DNA from: Sphingomonas sp. HF-S4
GTDB lineage: Bacteria > Pseudomonadota > Alphaproteobacteria > Sphingomonadales > Sphingomonadaceae
DNA: 64,000 bases
NCBI RefSeq assembly: GCF_032911445.1
Contig: NZ_JAWJEJ010000001.1
Coordinates: forward strand, 868,001 to 932,000
Direction: 5' to 3'
Both the position numbers and the translations under genes were made by a program. Position 1 is the first letter of the stretch. Each line of letters opens with the position of its first letter. Below, one piece after another: positions 15,901-24,334 of the stretch. The notes beneath the pieces are model-generated. The model did not search any database. It saw nothing but the letters and a program-made list of their open reading frames with translations, and was not told the origin of the DNA.

Positions 15901-16883
15901 TCGCCACGCTGCTAAGCCTCGCCTTACTAGCCGCTCCGGCGGCGCAGGCGCAGGATTTCGCCAGCAGCGTCCCGCCGCCCGCGCCCGACTACGCCCGCCC
16001 CGAAAGCTGGGCGGTGCGCGGCGACGGCGCCCAGCCCGTCGACATCTTCTACATCCAGCCGACGACCTTCCGCTCGAAACAGTGGAACCAGGATCTCGCC
16101 GACACGGCGACCAACGTCTGGACCGATGTCAGCGTCGGCCAGCGCCAGATCAGCGCCTTTGCCGATTGCTGCCGGCTGTTCTCGCCGCGCTATCGCCAGG
16201 CTTCGTCGCGCGCATTCCTCGAACAGGCGGGCAACGGCGCCAAGGCATATGCGCTGGCCTACGCCGACGTGCTTCGCGCCTTCCGAGAATATCTGGCGCA
16301 CGACAATAAGGGGCGCCCGTTCATCATCGCCGGACACAGCCAGGGCGCGTTGCACGGGCTGCGCCTGATCCGCGAGGCGATCGCCGGCACGCCGCTCGCG
16401 TACCGAATGGTGGTCGCCTATCTGCCCGGCATCGGCATCCCGCGCGGATCGCTGCCGCTCCCGGCCTGCGATCGGCCGGGCCAGACCGGCTGCATCGCGA
16501 GCTGGAACAGTTTCGATCCCGATGCCGACACCAGCGCCTATGTCGCGCGATCGACCGCTGGCTATGCCGGTGCGCAGGAGGGCAGGGCGCTGCTCTGCAC
16601 CAACCCGCTCACCTTCGATGCGCGCAAGCCTGCCGCCGATTTCGGGACCGGGCAGGGCATGCTGCCCGGTCCCGCCGTCGCCGGGCCGCTGCCGCCGCTG
16701 CGCCGTGGGGCGTTGGCGGCAACGTGCGACGGCAACGTTCTGCGTGTCACCTCCAAGCCGGGGGTGCCGGTCGAGCGGTTGCCGGGCGGCAATCTGCACA
16801 TGAACGACATCGCCTTTTTCTGGGGCGATCTGCGCGCCGATGCCGCTTCGCGGATCGCGGCATGGCGAGGGAAGAAGCGATGA
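15897..16883 (+). CDS. DUF3089-type secreted alpha/beta hydrolase
   Basis: A 328-residue protein starting at a GTG that overlaps the permease stop (GTGA). An N-terminal signal peptide ends near AQAQDF. DUF3089 features are VDIFYIQPTTFRSKQWNQ, FADCCRLFSPRYRQA, AYADVLRAFREYL and the nucleophile elbow FIIAGHSQGALHGLRL. The family is lipase/esterase-like, but no reaction is established. It is periplasmic by prediction, so it may process what the receptor imports. Its stop overlaps the next ATG in ATGA. Operon membership is clear from the overlaps. Confidence 0.83.
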   Translation: MIATLLSLALLAAPAAQAQDFASSVPPPAPDYARPESWAVRGDGAQPVDIFYIQPTTFRSKQWNQDLADTATNVWTDVSVGQRQISAFADCCRLFSPRYRQASSRAFLEQAGNGAKAYALAYADVLRAFREYLAHDNKGRPFIIAGHSQGALHGLRLIREAIAGTPLAYRMVVAYLPGIGIPRGSLPLPACDRPGQTGCIASWNSFDPDADTSAYVARSTAGYAGAQEGRALLCTNPLTFDARKPAADFGTGQGMLPGPAVAGPLPPLRRGALAATCDGNVLRVTSKPGVPVERLPGGNLHMNDIAFFWGDLRADAASRIAAWRGKKR

Positions 16884-17773
16884 GTTGGATGATCGGGCGA
16901 CGGGCTTTCGTCGCGGGAAGCGCTGCACTGGCATCGGCACCGGCGATCGCGCGCGCTGCGCCCGGGGGCCCCTGGACTGGCGGAGGCTTTATCGAGCGCG
17001 CGGGCGGGCGCATCGCCTATGCCACGCTCGGGCCCTCGACCGGGGAACCGGTGGTGCTGCTGCACAAGGTCGGCGGTTGGATGGCCGATTGGCGCGCCGC
17101 CGCGCCGCTGCTCGCCAAGCAGCATCGCATCATTGCGATGGACCTGCCCGGCCATGGGGACTCGACCTATGGCAAGCCGCCCCACGTCCAGACCGTCGCG
17201 GAAACCGCGGCCATCCTGCTCGCGGCGCTGTCCGAGCTGGGCATCGACCGCTTCACCGTCGCCGGCAATTCGCTGGGCGGGGTGGTCGGCGTGACGATGG
17301 CGGCGCGCTATCCCGAGCGCATCTCCAGGCTTGTCCTCGCCTCGGTTAGCCTGTTCGAGGGCCAGACCCGCGCCGAGCTCGACAAGGTTGAGCAGGCCCG
17401 CGATCCGGAGGTGTGGACCAGCGATTGGCGTCCCAAGCCGCGCACGATGGCGCAGGTCGCGCGCTTCGGCACCGTCGATCCTAGGATCGAGGACGAACAG
17501 AATGCCAGCCGCGCCAAGGCCGATCGCTGGGTGCGCCCCTCGGAACGCGGCGTCGCGCTCACCGATACGCGCGCACTCTTGGCGAAGGTCCAGGCGCCGA
17601 CGCTGCTGCTCTATGCCGATCGCGGCTATTACACCAAATATGTCGAGGTCGGCCGCAAAGCCTTGCCGAGCGCGACGATCGTCCAGGTGCCGGGCGCGGG
17701 ATCGTTCGTCCACCAGGAAAAGCCCGCCGAGACCGCAGCCGCGATGCTCGCCTTCCTGAAGGACAAGCCATGA
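16880..17773 (+). CDS. alpha/beta hydrolase with Tat-like leader
   Basis: A 297-residue alpha/beta hydrolase. The leader MSWMIGRRAFVAGSAALASAPAIARA has a twin-arginine-like GRRAF, suggesting export folded to the periplasm. The hydrolase core shows VVLLHKVGGWMADW, MDLPGHGDSTYG, the elbow VAGNSLGGVVG and a late VPGAGSFVHQEKP with the catalytic His. In MhpC-like C-C hydrolases the first oxyanion motif is HGxGPG; here it is HKVGG, so an esterase or lactonase is equally possible. It is coupled on both sides by ATGA overlaps, to the DUF3089 gene and to the small helical protein. Confidence 0.83.
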   Translation: MSWMIGRRAFVAGSAALASAPAIARAAPGGPWTGGGFIERAGGRIAYATLGPSTGEPVVLLHKVGGWMADWRAAAPLLAKQHRIIAMDLPGHGDSTYGKPPHVQTVAETAAILLAALSELGIDRFTVAGNSLGGVVGVTMAARYPERISRLVLASVSLFEGQTRAELDKVEQARDPEVWTSDWRPKPRTMAQVARFGTVDPRIEDEQNASRAKADRWVRPSERGVALTDTRALLAKVQAPTLLLYADRGYYTKYVEVGRKALPSATIVQVPGAGSFVHQEKPAETAAAMLAFLKDKP

Positions 17774-18078
17774 CTCGATCCCATTCCGAGCCGCGCCACG
17801 CCATCAAGGCGCAGACCGATACCGAGGATCAGTTGCTCGGGATGGTCACCGCGCTCGCCGCGCAACTCGCGGTGACTCGCGAGCGGCTCGATACGGTCGA
17901 GCGACTGGCCCAGGCGGCAGGGCTGTTCGGCCCCGACGAGGTCGACACCTATCAGCCGAGCGCCGATGCCGCGCAGGCGCGTGACACCATACGCAAAACG
18001 CTCGTTGCGCGCATCTTCCGCCCGGTCCGCGACGCCGCGGCGCGGACGGCGCAGGCGATACAGGGAGATCAGGCATGA
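17770..18078 (+). CDS. small conserved helical protein, methyltransferase partner, copy B
   Basis: A 102-residue member of the small-protein family. The helical core is EDQLLGMVTALAAQLAVTRE, then RLDTVERLAQAAGL, followed by the family linker VDTYQPS and a basic second helix (TIRKTLVARIFRPVR). It keeps MVTAL, TR(E/D)R, x-LE/VE-R-L and the Y-x-P linker of copies A and C but is the most divergent. ATGA overlaps join it to the hydrolase upstream and to the methyltransferase downstream. It has no signal peptide, so it should be cytoplasmic with the methyltransferase. No known family recognised. Confidence 0.72.
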   Translation: MTRSHSEPRHAIKAQTDTEDQLLGMVTALAAQLAVTRERLDTVERLAQAAGLFGPDEVDTYQPSADAAQARDTIRKTLVARIFRPVRDAAARTAQAIQGDQA

Positions 18079-19187
18079 GCCATGCGATGCTTGCCGAGGC
18101 CAATCACGACGAGATGGCCGAGCAGCTCTTCGTCCGCGACCTGAAGGGCTTCCTGTCCGGCGAAGTCGAGGCGCTTCAGCGCCGGGCGGCCGAGGTCCTC
18201 GATCCCGGCGAGCGGCACAATGCTCGCGTCGAAGAGACCTTCGACCGCCTCCACGAACTCGAAAGCTTCCGCACCTGGGCTGGGCTGCGGCGCAGCGCGC
18301 AGGAACTGATGTGGGACGTGGTCGGCGCCTCGGTGGCGCGCCAGTCCGAAACGCTCGCCGCGCGCGCCGCGGCCGCGCCGGATCTCGGTTCGGTCACGAT
18401 TGCCGAGGATTTCGCGACACCCCGGCATCTCGCGCAAAGCGATGTTCACCTGATGCCCGGTGGCTATCAGGGCGATGACGGCGGCGTCGCCCAGGGCGCG
18501 CTGATGGATCGCGGCGGTGCAGTCTATATGCTCGGCCGCAACGGCGGCTTCCTCAACGATCGCCGCGGCCACACCGCGGCGTCGCATCTGCTCCACCGCT
18601 TCCCCGATTTCGCGCCCGAGCGCATTCTGGAGCTCGGCTGCGGCATCGGCTCGAGTGTGGTGCCGATCGCCGGCTACTTTCCCGATGCGCGGGTCGACGC
18701 CATCGATGTCGGCGCGTCGCAATTGCGCTACGCCCATGCGCGCGCAGCCCATCTCGGCGCCGCGGTGCATTTCCAGCTCGGCGACGCCGTGGATGCGCCG
18801 TTCGAAGATGAATCGTTCGATCTGGTCTTCTCGAGCGTGCTGATCCACGAGCTTCGCCCCGGCACGATCGGTGACATGCTCGCCGAATGCCACCGGCTAC
18901 TGCGGCCGGGCGGGGTGGTGCTCCATCTCGAAGTCCCCCAGCGCTACCAGACGATGGACCTGTGGGGCCGCGTCCGCGGCGAGATCGAGGCGGTCTATAA
19001 CAACGAGCCCAATTGGAAGGCCGCGATCAGCGCCGATTACGCGACGATGCTTGCCGCGGCGGGGTTCCGCGACGTCGCGGTCGGCTACCAGGCGGCCACC
19101 GACAAGGCCGTGCCCGGCAATGCCGGCTTCTCGGACACGTCGCACGGCGTGTTCAACACCTGGGCGGTGATGTCGGCGGTGCGCTAA
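18075..19187 (+). CDS. class I SAM-dependent methyltransferase with helical N-domain, copy B
   Basis: A 370-residue protein. An all-helical N-domain spans about 1-110. The family patch is DVHLMPGGYQGDDG (about 124-136), matching HLxPGGWDG in copies C and D. The Rossmann core begins with ILELGCGIGSS (184-194), then VDAIDVGASQLRYA and FDLVFSSVLIHELRP (about 248-262). A C-terminal cap includes YNNEPNW. It ends the 12.3-19.2 kb operon and starts at an ATGA overlap with small protein B. Unlike copies C and D it lacks the DPPPFRA segment after motif III, so its acceptor may differ. The reaction is unknown. Confidence 0.86.
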   Translation: MSHAMLAEANHDEMAEQLFVRDLKGFLSGEVEALQRRAAEVLDPGERHNARVEETFDRLHELESFRTWAGLRRSAQELMWDVVGASVARQSETLAARAAAAPDLGSVTIAEDFATPRHLAQSDVHLMPGGYQGDDGGVAQGALMDRGGAVYMLGRNGGFLNDRRGHTAASHLLHRFPDFAPERILELGCGIGSSVVPIAGYFPDARVDAIDVGASQLRYAHARAAHLGAAVHFQLGDAVDAPFEDESFDLVFSSVLIHELRPGTIGDMLAECHRLLRPGGVVLHLEVPQRYQTMDLWGRVRGEIEAVYNNEPNWKAAISADYATMLAAAGFRDVAVGYQAATDKAVPGNAGFSDTSHGVFNTWAVMSAVR

Positions 19188-19359
19188 TCGAGAAAGCCGT
19201 CGACGATCCTCGCCACGGTTTCCGGGATCGCCTGGAGCATCGCATAGCCGAGGGGGCGTCGAAACGCATCGGCAAGCCGCGTTCGAGGTTTGACCGCGCT
19301 GCGGACAGACGCGCGGTCCCGCGCAGCACGGCACCGGCGGTCGTGGCACAGTCCTTGCC
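19188..19359. other. 172-base gap with possible gene remnant on the minus strand
   Basis: On the minus strand, bases about 19290-19187 read RLADAFRRPLGYAMLQAIPETVARIVDGFLD-like residues in two short pieces, which resembles the C-terminal helix of an alpha/beta hydrolase. There is no matching upstream body, because the frame then crosses the lipase gene in antisense. It may be a decayed gene end or chance. The rest of the gap holds the lipase promoter. Confidence 0.25.
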
Positions 19360-20643
19360 ATGAGGCGGACCTCGGAACAGCGGCGTATCGCCGCGACGAT
19401 CGCGATGGCGCTGCTCGTGCAGCCGTCCGTCGCGCAAGCGCAGGCAGGCGACGGCGGCGTCTCTCGGTTCTACGCATGGTCGCGGCCGGTCCCCGCCGCG
19501 GGTCGGGTCTTGCGGCGCGAGGCTTTGCCCGATGCGATGCTGCCCGAGGGCGCGGCACGTGGCGAGCGGATCCTCTACGCCTCGACCACCGACTTCGGCG
19601 GCGAACGTGCGGTCGCCGTCTCCGGGATCGTGCTGCTTCCCAAGGGGAAGGCGCCCCGCGGCGGCTGGCCGGTCGTGGCCTGGGCGCACGGTACCACCGG
19701 CACCGCCGATGTCTGCGCGCCGTCCTGGACCGGCTATCGCGACCAGGACAAGCAAATGCTGAACGCCTGGCTCGCCGCGGGCTTTGCCGTCGCCGCCACC
19801 GATTATGAGGGCCTGGGGACGCCCGGCGTGCATCCCTATATGATGCTGGGATCGGCCGCGCGCGGCGTGCTCGATTCGGTACGGGCCGCGCGGCGGATGT
19901 TCGGGTTTTCGCGTCGTGTGATCATCGTCGGGCATTCGCAGGGTGCCCACGCCGCATTCGGTGCTGGCCTTCTCCAGCGAGGCTACGCACCCGAACTCGA
20001 CCTGCGCGGGGTGGCCGTAACCGGGCTCCCCGCCGAGGGCGGCTTCGCACCGCTCGATACCGGCCGCGCCAGCGCAATCTCGCGCGCCGCGCCGATCGAC
20101 CCCGGAACCCGCCGCGATCCGGTCCGCCGGCTCGACATGACGCGCTTCGACAGCTGGTATGTCGTCACCCTCAAATATTTCCCCACCTATGCCGCCGCCG
20201 TCCCCGGCTTCACCCTCGATGACTGGGTGACGCCGCGCACCCGCGCAATCCTCAACGATTTCGACCGCGGCTGCAGCTCGGACAAGGTGGCGCCCGTCTT
20301 CGCCGAACGTCCGCATCCGAGCGCGCTGCTCAAGCAGGACGTGTCGGCGATCGAGGAGACACTCTCGCGCTGGCGTCGCTATCCCACGCCGCGCTTCGCC
20401 GTGCCGGTCTTCCTCGGCATCGGCCGCCACGATAGCGCGACGGCGCCCGAACTCTCGTTCAACGTCGCGCGCGCCGCCTGCGTCGAGGGTTCGCGCATGA
20501 CCGTGCGCTTCTACGACGAGGCCACGCACGCCACGGTGGTGCCGCAGGCCCAGGCGGACATCCTCGCCTTCGCCGCCGCAGCGATGGCGGCGCGCGCGCT
20601 GCCGGGCAATTGCGGCGGGCTCGCCTGGCCCGGACGCGGCTGA
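19360..20643 (+). CDS. secretory lipase-family (LIP) alpha/beta hydrolase
   Basis: A 427-residue exported hydrolase. The signal peptide ends about residue 28 (VAQAQAG). Features of the LIP family are GIVLLPKGKAPRGGWPVVAW, AHGTTGTADVCAPSW, AATDYEGLGTPGVHPYM and the elbow VIIVGHSQGAHAAFGAG; the last part has GRHDSATAP and EATHATVVPQAQADI for the acid and His. Such enzymes hydrolyse lipids or bulky esters. It follows the receptor operon and precedes permease 2. Its own promoter must lie in the 172-base gap. Together with two other exported hydrolases in the region it suggests ester processing in the periplasm (inference). Confidence 0.85.
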   Translation: MRRTSEQRRIAATIAMALLVQPSVAQAQAGDGGVSRFYAWSRPVPAAGRVLRREALPDAMLPEGAARGERILYASTTDFGGERAVAVSGIVLLPKGKAPRGGWPVVAWAHGTTGTADVCAPSWTGYRDQDKQMLNAWLAAGFAVAATDYEGLGTPGVHPYMMLGSAARGVLDSVRAARRMFGFSRRVIIVGHSQGAHAAFGAGLLQRGYAPELDLRGVAVTGLPAEGGFAPLDTGRASAISRAAPIDPGTRRDPVRRLDMTRFDSWYVVTLKYFPTYAAAVPGFTLDDWVTPRTRAILNDFDRGCSSDKVAPVFAERPHPSALLKQDVSAIEETLSRWRRYPTPRFAVPVFLGIGRHDSATAPELSFNVARAACVEGSRMTVRFYDEATHATVVPQAQADILAFAAAAMAARALPGNCGGLAWPGRG

Positions 20644-20646
20644 CGC

Positions 20647-20666
20647 TATCCGCTGGGCGGATAAAC
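20647..20666. promoter_or_regulatory. operator-like palindrome TATCCGC-TGG-GCGGATA before permease 2
   Basis: Perfect 7-bp arms around a 3-base spacer lie about 75-90 bases before the permease 2 start. The extended form CCGC-N3-GCGGATAAAC (20650-20666) recurs exactly at 35604-35620 and, with mismatches, at 24221-24237. Recurrence before functionally linked genes supports a shared regulator. Which protein binds is unknown. Confidence 0.5.
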
Positions 20667-20735
20667 CACGCGAACCGCTTGGTGCCTGCGGCCGAATGCG
20701 AAAACAATGCGGCTTTGCTTTTGGGGACGGTAACG

Positions 20736-22112
20736 ATGGCGACGATAGCGGCAAGCGAGACCGGACAAGGCGGCGCCAAGCCGCTGTCGCTCAAGGCCTG
20801 TATCGGCTGGGGGATGGGCACGCTCGCGGTCGCGGCGCTGTTCAACTCGGTCAACGTGCTGCTGCTGCGCTATCTCGTCGACCATGTCGGGATCGGCGCG
20901 GCGCTGGCGGGGACGCTGGTGGCGGGATCGAAGCTGTACGATGCCGTGATCGACCCGATCGTCGGCAGCGCCAGCGATCGGACTCGATCGAAGCACGGCC
21001 GCCGCCGCCCGTTCGTGCTCGCGGGCGGGGTGATGCTCGCGATCGCCGCACTGCTGCTGTTCAACGTGCCCGGCGGGTTCGATGGCACCGCGGCGGTCAT
21101 CTATGTCGGGATCGCTTTGCTCTTCTATTCGACGGCCTATGCGGTGTTCAGCGTGCCGTACATGGCAATGCCCGCCGAGATGACGACCGACTATCACGAG
21201 CGCTCGAGGCTCATCTCGTTCCGCGTCTATGCCGTGGGTGCGGCGAGCTTGGTCGCGACCTTTGTCGGGCCGCTGCTCATCGCGCGCGGCGGCGGCGGGC
21301 AATCGGGGCACACGATGATGTCGCTGTTCGTCGCGACGCTCGCCATCGTCGGCACGGTCTATTGCTTCCGCGCGACCCGCGACGCGCCGTTCCACTACGG
21401 CAGCGAGCATGTCCGCCTCGGCATCGTCGAGAAAATCCGCCAGCTCGCGGGGAACACGCCCTTCATGCTGCTGCTGGTGATCAAGATGCTGCAATTGACC
21501 GCGCTGGCGGTCACTCAGGCGGCGACGCCGTTCCTGTTCAAGCAGGTGCTCGGGTTCAGCGACACGATGCTCGGGCTGTATTTCCTCGTCTTCTACGTCT
21601 CGATGATGCTGTCGCAGCAGGTGTGGATGCGGTTCGGCCGCACGATGGGCAAGCGCAAGATCTATCTGATCTCCACTGCGCTCTACGCGCTGATGTACCT
21701 AAGCTGGTATTTCGTCGTGAGCGGCGAGCCGGTCTATCTCACCTTTCTCCGCGCGATCGGCCTGGGTGCCACGGCGGGCGCCGTTCTGCTGTTCGGCCAG
21801 TCGCTGCTCCCCGATACGATGGAGTGGGACTATCGCCGCACCGGGCTTCGCCGAGAGGGGGTGCTGTCGGCGGTGTACACGATCGTCGAGAAGCTCGCCT
21901 TCGCGGTCGGCGCGGCGCTTACCGGCATCCTGCTCGGCGCCTCCGGCTATGTCCGCGCAACCGGCGCGGCGGGGGTCACCCAGCCGCAGTCCGCGGTCAA
22001 TGCGATCTACTTCCTCGCCTCGTTCGCGCCGATGATCCTGCTCGCGCTGAGCTGCGTCGCTTTGTGGTATTACGACCTGAGCGAAGAAAAGCTGCGCGGC
22101 GAGGAGGCCTGA
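20736..22112 (+). CDS. GPH/MelB-type MFS permease 2
   Basis: A 458-residue permease paralogous to that at 14.5 kb and of identical length. It has IGWGMGTLAVAALFNSVNV, AGSKLYDAVIDPIVGSASDR and basic KHGRRRPFVL, the DYHERSRLISFRVYAVG central loop, and LLPDTMEWDYRRTGLRREG, a common GPH segment. GGGGACGG precedes the chosen ATG. Twelve membrane segments are expected. It follows the lipase and a palindromic operator. Substrate unknown; it is probably the inner-membrane partner for the second receptor. Confidence 0.9.
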   Translation: MATIAASETGQGGAKPLSLKACIGWGMGTLAVAALFNSVNVLLLRYLVDHVGIGAALAGTLVAGSKLYDAVIDPIVGSASDRTRSKHGRRRPFVLAGGVMLAIAALLLFNVPGGFDGTAAVIYVGIALLFYSTAYAVFSVPYMAMPAEMTTDYHERSRLISFRVYAVGAASLVATFVGPLLIARGGGGQSGHTMMSLFVATLAIVGTVYCFRATRDAPFHYGSEHVRLGIVEKIRQLAGNTPFMLLLVIKMLQLTALAVTQAATPFLFKQVLGFSDTMLGLYFLVFYVSMMLSQQVWMRFGRTMGKRKIYLISTALYALMYLSWYFVVSGEPVYLTFLRAIGLGATAGAVLLFGQSLLPDTMEWDYRRTGLRREGVLSAVYTIVEKLAFAVGAALTGILLGASGYVRATGAAGVTQPQSAVNAIYFLASFAPMILLALSCVALWYYDLSEEKLRGEEA

Positions 22113-22125
22113 ATCCCTGAAAAAT

Positions 22126-22146
22126 CCCCTCCCTTTCAGGGAGGGG
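22126..22146. repeat. short GC-rich palindrome (family CCCCTCCCT-loop-AGGGAGGGG)
   Basis: Perfect 9-bp arms with a TTC loop between convergent permease 2 and IclR copy 2. Near-identical elements occur at 33414, 37169, 37302, 44687 and 44755. It probably acts here as a bidirectional transcript end. Confidence 0.6.
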
Positions 22147-22173
22147 AGTCTACCGCTGCATTTTCGACGCAAT

Positions 22174-22956
22174 CTAATCCAGCGCCGCCAGGCTCGCCTC
22201 GATCGCGGCGACGGTGGCGCGCATCTCGGGGACCAGCCGGTTGGCGGCCTCGGCAGTGCGCATCGCGCTGGCGAAGTAGATCACCGTCATCGCGCCGGTC
22301 GCTTCGCCACGATCGAACACCGGCATCGCGATCCCCGAGGTCTTTCCGGGATGGCGGGTATAGGGCACGTTAGCCCGCGTCGCGAAGCCGTGCGCGCGGA
22401 TCTGCGCGCGCAGATCGCCCTCCACCAGCAGGTCGAGCGCATATTTGGCGTCGGGCAATTCCATCGCGCGCAGCCCGGCGACGATGTCGCGGAACTTTGG
22501 CTCGGCGAGGCTGCTCAGATAGGCGAGGCCGGCCGCGCATTCCAGCACGGGCAGGCTATAGCCCGGATCGGGGCTGGAAAAGGTCATCGTCGTGTGGTGA
22601 TGACTCGAATCCTCGACCACCATGTTTGGCCCGATCCGCACCGTCACCGAGACCGGCCAGCCGATCCGGCGGGTGAGCTCCAGGATATGCGGCCGCGCCG
22701 CCGTGGCCAGCCGGCCCGATCCCTCGAAGCCCTGCGCCAGCGCGCGGACCAGCCCGGTCGCCCGATACTGCTTCCGCCCCGGCTCGCGCGCGATCAGTCC
22801 CTCGGCGACCAACGTCTGCACGATCCGCGAGGTGGTAGCATAGGGCATTGCGCAATATTCGCAGATCTCCATCAGCGACATCGCGCCCATGCGGTTGATC
22901 GCCTTGAGCACCGCGATCCCGCGGCTGAGCGAGCGGATCGGCACGCCCCTATCCAT
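22174..22956 (-). CDS. IclR-family transcriptional regulator, copy 2
   Basis: A 260-residue IclR protein paralogous to the one at 8.9-9.7 kb. The winged helix is at about 5-62 (PIRSLSRGIAVLKAINRMG, then MPYATTSRIVQTLVAEGL). The effector domain has VLECAAGLAYLSSLAEPKF and PGKTSGIAMPVFDRGEATG. The start overlaps the end of the upstream MFS gene by 8 bases, so it is co-transcribed with that transporter. By position it could control the 20.6-28 kb genes, including the divergent second receptor. Effector unknown; paralogy suggests a ligand related to that of copy 1. Confidence 0.9.
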   Translation of the reverse strand: MDRGVPIRSLSRGIAVLKAINRMGAMSLMEICEYCAMPYATTSRIVQTLVAEGLIAREPGRKQYRATGLVRALAQGFEGSGRLATAARPHILELTRRIGWPVSVTVRIGPNMVVEDSSHHHTTMTFSSPDPGYSLPVLECAAGLAYLSSLAEPKFRDIVAGLRAMELPDAKYALDLLVEGDLRAQIRAHGFATRANVPYTRHPGKTSGIAMPVFDRGEATGAMTVIYFASAMRTAEAANRLVPEMRATVAAIEASLAALD

Positions 22957-24166
22957 CGGTGCGAGGCAGGGTTGCAACCGGGCGGACCAGCTCCATCCCC
23001 AGCAACAGCAGCGCCAGCACTGCGGCATAGCCGCACACCGCTGACCAGCCGGCGGTCGCAAACAGCAGGGTGCTGATCGACACGCTGACCGCACCGCCCA
23101 GGAAATAGCTGACCATGTACACGCTGTTGATCCGCCCGCGCGCGGCCGGATCGAGCGCGAAGGCCGAGCTCTGGTTGCCGGCATGGCTGAGGCCGCCGCC
23201 CAGGTCGATCAGCAGCACCCCGGCGCAGAACAGCGCGATGCTGGCATGCGATTGCCAGAGCAGCGCATAGCCCGCGAGCATCAGCAGCGCCGCGATGAGC
23301 TGCGCGTGGCGATACCTGCCCTTGTCGACCCACCCGCCCGCCACCGAGGCTCCGGCCGCGCCTGCGACGCCGACCAGCCCGATCAGGCCGGTCTGGAGCG
23401 GGTTCATCTGGAACTGCGCCAGCAGATGTCCGGCATAGGTCGCCCAGAACGCCATCAGCGCGCCCATCGTCAGCGCGCCGTTGAGCGCATGGCGGCGCAG
23501 CCGCGGCATCGCGCCGATCAGCGCGCCCATTGATCGCATCAGGCTGCGATATCCCGTGCGCTGCGCCGGCATGCTCGGCGTGCCGGTCTTGGCGAGGACG
23601 ATCGCGATCAGCAGGATGCACAGCGACGACCCCGCATAGAGATAGCGCCAGCCGATCGTCTGCTCGACCAGCCCGGCGACCACGCGCGACAGCAGCACCC
23701 CGGTCAGCACCCCCGAAAGCACCAGCGACGATGCCTGTCCCTCACGCCCCTTGGGCGCGAGCAGGGCCGCATAGGGCGTCATCAGTTGCGCCGCGCAGCA
23801 GCCAAGTCCGACCAGGAACGCCGTGCCCCAAAGCGCTGCTAGCGAATGCGAGGTCGATTGCACCGCTGCGGCAATGGCGAGCAGGACCAGCGTCGCGACG
23901 ATCGTCCGCCGTCGCTCGAACAGGTCGTACAGCGGCAGGACGGTCAGCAGCCCAACCGCGAGCCCCAATTGGGTGACCGCGGGAAGCACGCCCATCGCCG
24001 CCGCGGGCACTCCGAAATCGTGCGCCATCGCCGGCAGCAGCGGCTGGCTGAAATGGCCGTTGGCGGCGACGAACCCGCCTGCCACCGCCAGCATGCCGAT
24101 CCGCGCGCCGAGCCCACTGGAGGGTGGGGCGGCAGGCTGCGCAACGGGCTCGGCGGCGTGGTCCAT
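22949..24166 (-). CDS. MFS transporter, DHA1-type
   Basis: A 405-residue, 12-helix major facilitator protein. The loop 2-3 motif is LPLYDLFERRRTIVATLV and the second half carries GGWVDKGRYRHAQLIAALLM. ANGHFSQPLLPAMAHDFG at the N-terminus is typical of DHA1 carriers in the AraJ/YnfM range. These mostly export small molecules. It is transcribed away from the second receptor and shares an operon with IclR copy 2, which overlaps its end. In this context it may export a toxic intermediate or product (inference). Confidence 0.85.
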   Translation of the reverse strand: MDHAAEPVAQPAAPPSSGLGARIGMLAVAGGFVAANGHFSQPLLPAMAHDFGVPAAAMGVLPAVTQLGLAVGLLTVLPLYDLFERRRTIVATLVLLAIAAAVQSTSHSLAALWGTAFLVGLGCCAAQLMTPYAALLAPKGREGQASSLVLSGVLTGVLLSRVVAGLVEQTIGWRYLYAGSSLCILLIAIVLAKTGTPSMPAQRTGYRSLMRSMGALIGAMPRLRRHALNGALTMGALMAFWATYAGHLLAQFQMNPLQTGLIGLVGVAGAAGASVAGGWVDKGRYRHAQLIAALLMLAGYALLWQSHASIALFCAGVLLIDLGGGLSHAGNQSSAFALDPAARGRINSVYMVSYFLGGAVSVSISTLLFATAGWSAVCGYAAVLALLLLGMELVRPVATLPRTDG

Positions 24167-24220
24167 GCCCGATTCCTAAGGTCGGGCCGGCACGCCGCAC
24201 CAGCGCCAAGCTCGATCTCT

Positions 24221-24237
24221 CCGCCTGGTGGATAGGC
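24221..24237. promoter_or_regulatory. degenerate copy of the CCGC-N3-GCGGATAAAC motif before receptor 2
   Basis: CCGC-CTG-GTGGATAGGC keeps the spacing and 7 of 10 right-arm bases of the motif seen at 20650 and 35604. It lies in the divergent gap between the DHA1 transporter and TonB receptor 2, about 100 bases before the receptor start. Weak alone; supported only by recurrence. Confidence 0.35.
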
Positions 24238-24334
24238 GGCGCCGGCGCCGTTCAATTCGTTCCGCCGCCAGTGGAGGCTGGCCCCGTTCAAAGAAAATAA
24301 TCGGCGAGGAACACCGAACTCAAAGGGAGCCAGC

